Below are positions 13,598 through 16,645 of a DNA stretch of 16,645 bases, one piece after another. Made by a program: the position numbers and the translations under genes. This DNA comes from Microcaldota archaeon. Lineage in GTDB: Archaea > Micrarchaeota > Micrarchaeia > Anstonellales > J096. The notes beneath the pieces were generated by a model that made no database searches, had not been told where the DNA came from, and saw nothing but the letters and a program-made list of their open reading frames with translations. Position 1 is the first letter of the stretch, and every line of letters begins with the position of its first letter. The stretch lies in the NCBI GenBank assembly GCA_015520875.1, contig WAPD01000091.1, positions 1 to 16,645 of the forward strand. The letters are read 5' to 3'.

Positions 13598-16235
13598 TAC
13601 ACAACTCTGGATTTACCTGGCATAACCTCCTATCGATATTCCTGCTCCAATCATCATTATAACAATCTTTACATTTTCCATATGCATCAAAATATTTGGA
13701 CATAACGATTAAACCTATTTTGGTTCTTTTTGCCACCAATTGTATTTCTCTATTTCCTGAGTTATCGCCCGCTTCCTCTAAACCTTTCAAGAACTTCCAG
13801 AATGAAACATTAGGTCCACAGATACCATAAGGGTTATCCAATCCACAAATATCATCAATTATGGCATCAGAACCATAATTATCAGGGTCCCAGTATTTGG
13901 CTTTTTCATACCACTCAACAGCCTTTTCCAATGAAGCTCCTTCCCCATCATAATAAATGGCTCCCATTAACATATACAAAATAGTGTAATTCACATTATC
14001 TGTAACAGCTCCTTCCCCATCCACATCTGGGAAGAATAAGTTAATATTTTCGGATAAAAGCTCCCTTGCCTTATCTAGAGCTTCAGCCAATTTTGACATA
14101 CCCTCACATAGATTGCTCTCTATATCGAAAGGATCATAGGTACCACAGACAGCATCACTTCCAGGAATTACTCCTTTAACGTCCATGATTCCAAGGCCAC
14201 AAGGGACACATTCCTCGCCTGTTGCATCAGAGGAACAGCTATCGCTTTCGCTATCGTATTTCCAATCTTTATAATCTGAAACATCACAGCTTATTCCATT
14301 GCTGTTTATGTAATCTTCTAATTGGGTCCATGTTAGCTCATAGGAACATTTTTCCACCTGTCTAGATTTCTCAACCAAAGATACATAACATTTGTTATAA
14401 TTGGAAGTGGCCTCTATCAATGCTCTTAAAAAGGGTAGGTCTACATCTAAGATCTCACCATAAATCTTCAATTTGTTGATTACTTCTTCAGGTTCATTAC
14501 AAGAAGTTTCATAAGTGCTCAAATCAAACTCATTTTTATAATAATTCAAAGTGTCTTGGTCTAGCATCAAGAAACATCCTGTACACATGAACAAAGGCTC
14601 TTCTTTATCCGATAATGTATAAAGTTTTGGCGGTTCTAAAATAGTGGTGAAATTGGATACATTTCCTGTGTAATAAGCACTTCTCATCCCTATGCTTGCC
14701 GATAACACATCGTTAGGATTATCATTGTAAATAATTGGAAATGTATAACCGGCTGTTCCATAGTTCTGGCAGAAATCCAACACATATGAAAACATTGGTT
14801 GATTTGGAACATTGTTTATGATTAAACTACAGTTATCACACCTACCAAAGTTTAACTTTCCAGATAGTACATATAAAGGAGGCATTGAAATAGCCATTAA
14901 ACCCTTTGAAACCATATTATTATATAGGGAATTTCCCAATGCCCCCACTCTAAAGAAATAATAGAATAACATATCGGCAGAGCTTGCCAACTGACCTGTG
15001 GCCTGCGCCTCTTTGTAAGTTCTACAACTGGGAACTGTTTTTGTGGGGTCATCTGGGTCAGGGTCTTCCAATGGATAATATGTATAAATAACATAGGTCA
15101 TTTTTCCCAGAGATTGGGCAAAATCCAGAATTGTGTTAAACCTTCTAAGCATCTCATTCCAATCACAAGGATTGTCCAATTCTCTAACATCCCAACCTGT
15201 GGCAATAATGTCTATGCTCTTTTTCAATTCTTCATCGCTTTGGATTTTATGATAAAGCCAATTCAAATCATTTTGAGGGTCATCTACAACATTTCCATCA
15301 TTATCCAACACAACATTGGAAGCATTTATTCCCAATGGAACATATAGAGCAACTAAACAAGTTGGACATTCTTGCTTGAAATTATATGCTTGCATTAATG
15401 CCAAATTGGCATTTGTTTCCCCGCCTCTGCTTCCATCTTTATAAACAGGATATTGGAAAAACGTGGTTTTATTTAAAGAAGCTTCTGTTACTAATATCAC
15501 AGGTCCTATTCCATCTCCTTCGTATTGCATAGAACCTCTTTTATACAAAGTTCGGGCAAGCTCCCAGCCATTATCTAACCTTGGAACCCTTCCCATTCCA
15601 TGGAACACATAGGTTGGGATTACCGATAAATCTAGATAACAGGCTGCCCTTTTCTCAGGTGCCACTGGAATAATATAGCGTTCCTCGGTTCCCCTAACAA
15701 ACTTTATAGAATACCTTAGACTAGAGTTACAATAAGGATTTAAGTTGTTAAAATCTGCAAATGTGGGCCCTGACGCAAGTCCAAACGTATAAACCCTTTC
15801 ATATCTTTTTTTGATGTATTGGTCGGGAGCAAGCTTGTCCAAATTCCAAAAATTAGGGTTCTCTTGGATTTCTCTTTCTGTTAAATTAGCCATTAACAAG
15901 ATTTTATCCCTGCTTCCCAAATCACTAACATTTTCTATCCAACATTTTCCTCCAAGCAAAGGCGGATCAAACAAATATTGCCTATTAAAACCGCTTATCA
16001 AAAAGTACCAATACCTTTTCCATAGAGGAATTTTAGAGTTATTACAAACAAAGGCATATATTGTTGAATTAGGGTAATCAGGATTGTTTGCAATATCATC
16101 AAGCATTTTCTTAAAGGAATTAATATCGGTGGCCGTTAAATGCTTATAATTATTGGCAGCATCATCAAATGCCTTTTCATAAAGAGCAGTACATCCTCCC
16201 AAGATCAATAAAATCCCAAGCCACCAATACCTCAT
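13590..16235 (-). CDS. Large cysteine-rich lipoprotein, unknown function
   Basis: An 881-residue protein not assigned to a family. The N-terminus MRYWWLGILLILGGC is a signal peptide ending in a lipobox (L-G-G-C15), so the mature protein should be lipid-anchored outside the cytoplasmic membrane. It holds 29 cysteines including C15, with five CxxC pairs at C290/293, 466/469, 551/554, 676/679 and 855/858. None is followed by histidine, so they are not c-type haem sites; disulfides or metal clusters are possible. Residues about 230-400 (GPVILVTEAS, IDIIATGWDVRE, MTYVIYTYYP) alternate strands and helices in a way that could be a barrel-like enzyme domain. A TPR-like segment lies near 740-785 (ASLEKAVEWYEKAKYWDPDN). 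The start overlaps the upstream gene as ATGA and has GGTGAT three bases before it. Confidence 0.8.
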   Translation of the reverse strand: MRYWWLGILLILGGCTALYEKAFDDAANNYKHLTATDINSFKKMLDDIANNPDYPNSTIYAFVCNNSKIPLWKRYWYFLISGFNRQYLFDPPLLGGKCWIENVSDLGSRDKILLMANLTEREIQENPNFWNLDKLAPDQYIKKRYERVYTFGLASGPTFADFNNLNPYCNSSLRYSIKFVRGTEERYIIPVAPEKRAACYLDLSVIPTYVFHGMGRVPRLDNGWELARTLYKRGSMQYEGDGIGPVILVTEASLNKTTFFQYPVYKDGSRGGETNANLALMQAYNFKQECPTCLVALYVPLGINASNVVLDNDGNVVDDPQNDLNWLYHKIQSDEELKKSIDIIATGWDVRELDNPCDWNEMLRRFNTILDFAQSLGKMTYVIYTYYPLEDPDPDDPTKTVPSCRTYKEAQATGQLASSADMLFYYFFRVGALGNSLYNNMVSKGLMAISMPPLYVLSGKLNFGRCDNCSLIINNVPNQPMFSYVLDFCQNYGTAGYTFPIIYNDNPNDVLSASIGMRSAYYTGNVSNFTTILEPPKLYTLSDKEEPLFMCTGCFLMLDQDTLNYYKNEFDLSTYETSCNEPEEVINKLKIYGEILDVDLPFLRALIEATSNYNKCYVSLVEKSRQVEKCSYELTWTQLEDYINSNGISCDVSDYKDWKYDSESDSCSSDATGEECVPCGLGIMDVKGVIPGSDAVCGTYDPFDIESNLCEGMSKLAEALDKARELLSENINLFFPDVDGEGAVTDNVNYTILYMLMGAIYYDGEGASLEKAVEWYEKAKYWDPDNYGSDAIIDDICGLDNPYGICGPNVSFWKFLKGLEEAGDNSGNREIQLVAKRTKIGLIVMSKYFDAYGKCKDCYNDDWSRNIDRRLCQVNPELCRR

Positions 16236-16618
16236 ACTATCACCAGATAAAGCTTCAACATCAAGTATTTCATTATCCCAAACAATCCATAGAACTTTAT
16301 TTTAATTTCTTTATCTAAATTGTTTTTAACCCACTTTAGCACAAGGTCCTTTTTCTCTGTTTCCGGGAGATCCTTATTTAAAATCTCTTCCAACTCGTTT
16401 AGACCTTTTTCCGAGATATAAATTTCAATAGTGGGTTCTAAAGAGAAGCTCTCTCTAATGGACAGAATTTTATGATTTTTTATAACAACTTCATATGAAT
16501 AATTAACCACTGTTAAATGGATAACCTCATCTTTGAACAATGGAACAGATTGATTTTCAATAGCATAGAGGTCAAAGCCTCCAAAGGCCACACTAATTAA
16601 CGCTAATATCCACACCAT
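16232..16618 (-). CDS. Secreted or membrane-anchored protein, SCP2-like fold suspected
   Basis: A 128-residue protein with a short hydrophobic N-terminus (MVWILALISVAFGG) acting as signal peptide or anchor. The body alternates strands and helices: IHLTVVNYSYEVVIKNHKI, then EPTIEIYISEKGLNELEEIL, then EIKIKFYGLFGIMKYLMLK. This order resembles the small SCP2 sterol-carrier fold, whose last part is also a G-x-I/L-K-I-x-G segment leading to an A/M-x-K-L helix; the likeness is by eye only. The C-terminus LMLKLYLVIV is hydrophobic. It is the first gene of the operon visible here and overlaps the lipoprotein gene by four bases (ATGA). The ATG lies 27 bases from the window edge, and TTAAAACC at the edge could be part of its TATA box. 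Confidence 0.6.
   Translation of the reverse strand: MVWILALISVAFGGFDLYAIENQSVPLFKDEVIHLTVVNYSYEVVIKNHKILSIRESFSLEPTIEIYISEKGLNELEEILNKDLPETEKKDLVLKWVKNNLDKEIKIKFYGLFGIMKYLMLKLYLVIV
16239..16244 (-). promoter_or_regulatory. Ribosome binding site of the lipoprotein gene
   Basis: GGTGAT (16244-16239) lies three bases before ATG 16235, inside the end of the upstream gene. It supports the lipobox-containing start. Confidence 0.55.
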
Positions 16619-16645
16619 TATATTTAGGATTGGAAGAGGTTTTAA

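Noticed and set aside
13590..16235. Multihaem cytochrome suggested by five CxxC motifs.
   Set aside because: None of the five is CxxCH, so no c-type haem site is supported.
1..16645. tRNA, rRNA, CRISPR array, insertion sequence, attachment site.
   Set aside because: All gaps are at most 118 bases and none contains a cloverleaf-like, spaced-repeat or terminal-inverted-repeat pattern that I can see.

Overview
The window is AT-rich archaeal chromosome, most likely from a DPANN-type archaeon with a very compact genome; the lineage is an inference. The archaeal markers are aIF6, an archaeal-type alanyl-tRNA synthetase with an N-terminal four-cysteine zinc motif, archaeal Elp3 and a stand-alone XPF-type nuclease. 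Promoters look archaeal too: TATA-like elements lie about 24-28 bp before the start codons of several genes, which predicts leaderless mRNAs, while some later operon genes carry GGTGA-type Shine-Dalgarno (SD) sites. No rRNA, tRNA, CRISPR array, insertion sequence or plasmid/phage hallmark was found. About 2 percent of the window is non-coding, and every convergent gene pair overlaps at its 3' ends.

Layout. 1-997: the 3' part of aIF6 (cut by the window edge), overlapping tail-to-tail with the RNA cyclic phosphodiesterase gene thpR. 1116-3119: a secreted methionine-rich protein, tail-to-tail with a nine-to-ten-repeat ankyrin protein. 3155-3886: an isolated DAHP synthase (first step of the shikimate pathway), divergent from the ankyrin gene. 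3872-7751 (minus strand): a four-gene operon reading PIN-like protein, XPF-type nuclease, Elp3 tRNA-modifying enzyme, secreted protein. 7822-10356: alaS, divergent from that operon. 10353-10682: a small VirB2/TrbC-like two-helix pilin candidate. 10735-12048: an M17 leucyl aminopeptidase, divergent from the pilin gene around a palindromic TATA element. 12038-16618 (minus strand): a three-gene operon of a secreted protein resembling the SCP2 fold, an 881-residue cysteine-rich lipoprotein, and a protein with a RelA/SpoT-type nucleotide synthetase domain.

Most housekeeping genes here serve RNA and protein metabolism (aIF6, thpR, elp3, alaS, aminopeptidase). The least explained content is extracytoplasmic: four predicted secreted or lipid-anchored proteins with paired cysteines or methionine-rich stretches, plus the pilin-like protein. 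The best candidate for something undescribed is the 16618-12038 operon, in which a cell-surface cysteine-rich lipoprotein is translationally linked to a RelA/SpoT-like synthetase whose catalytic residues appear intact. The second is the orphan pilin.
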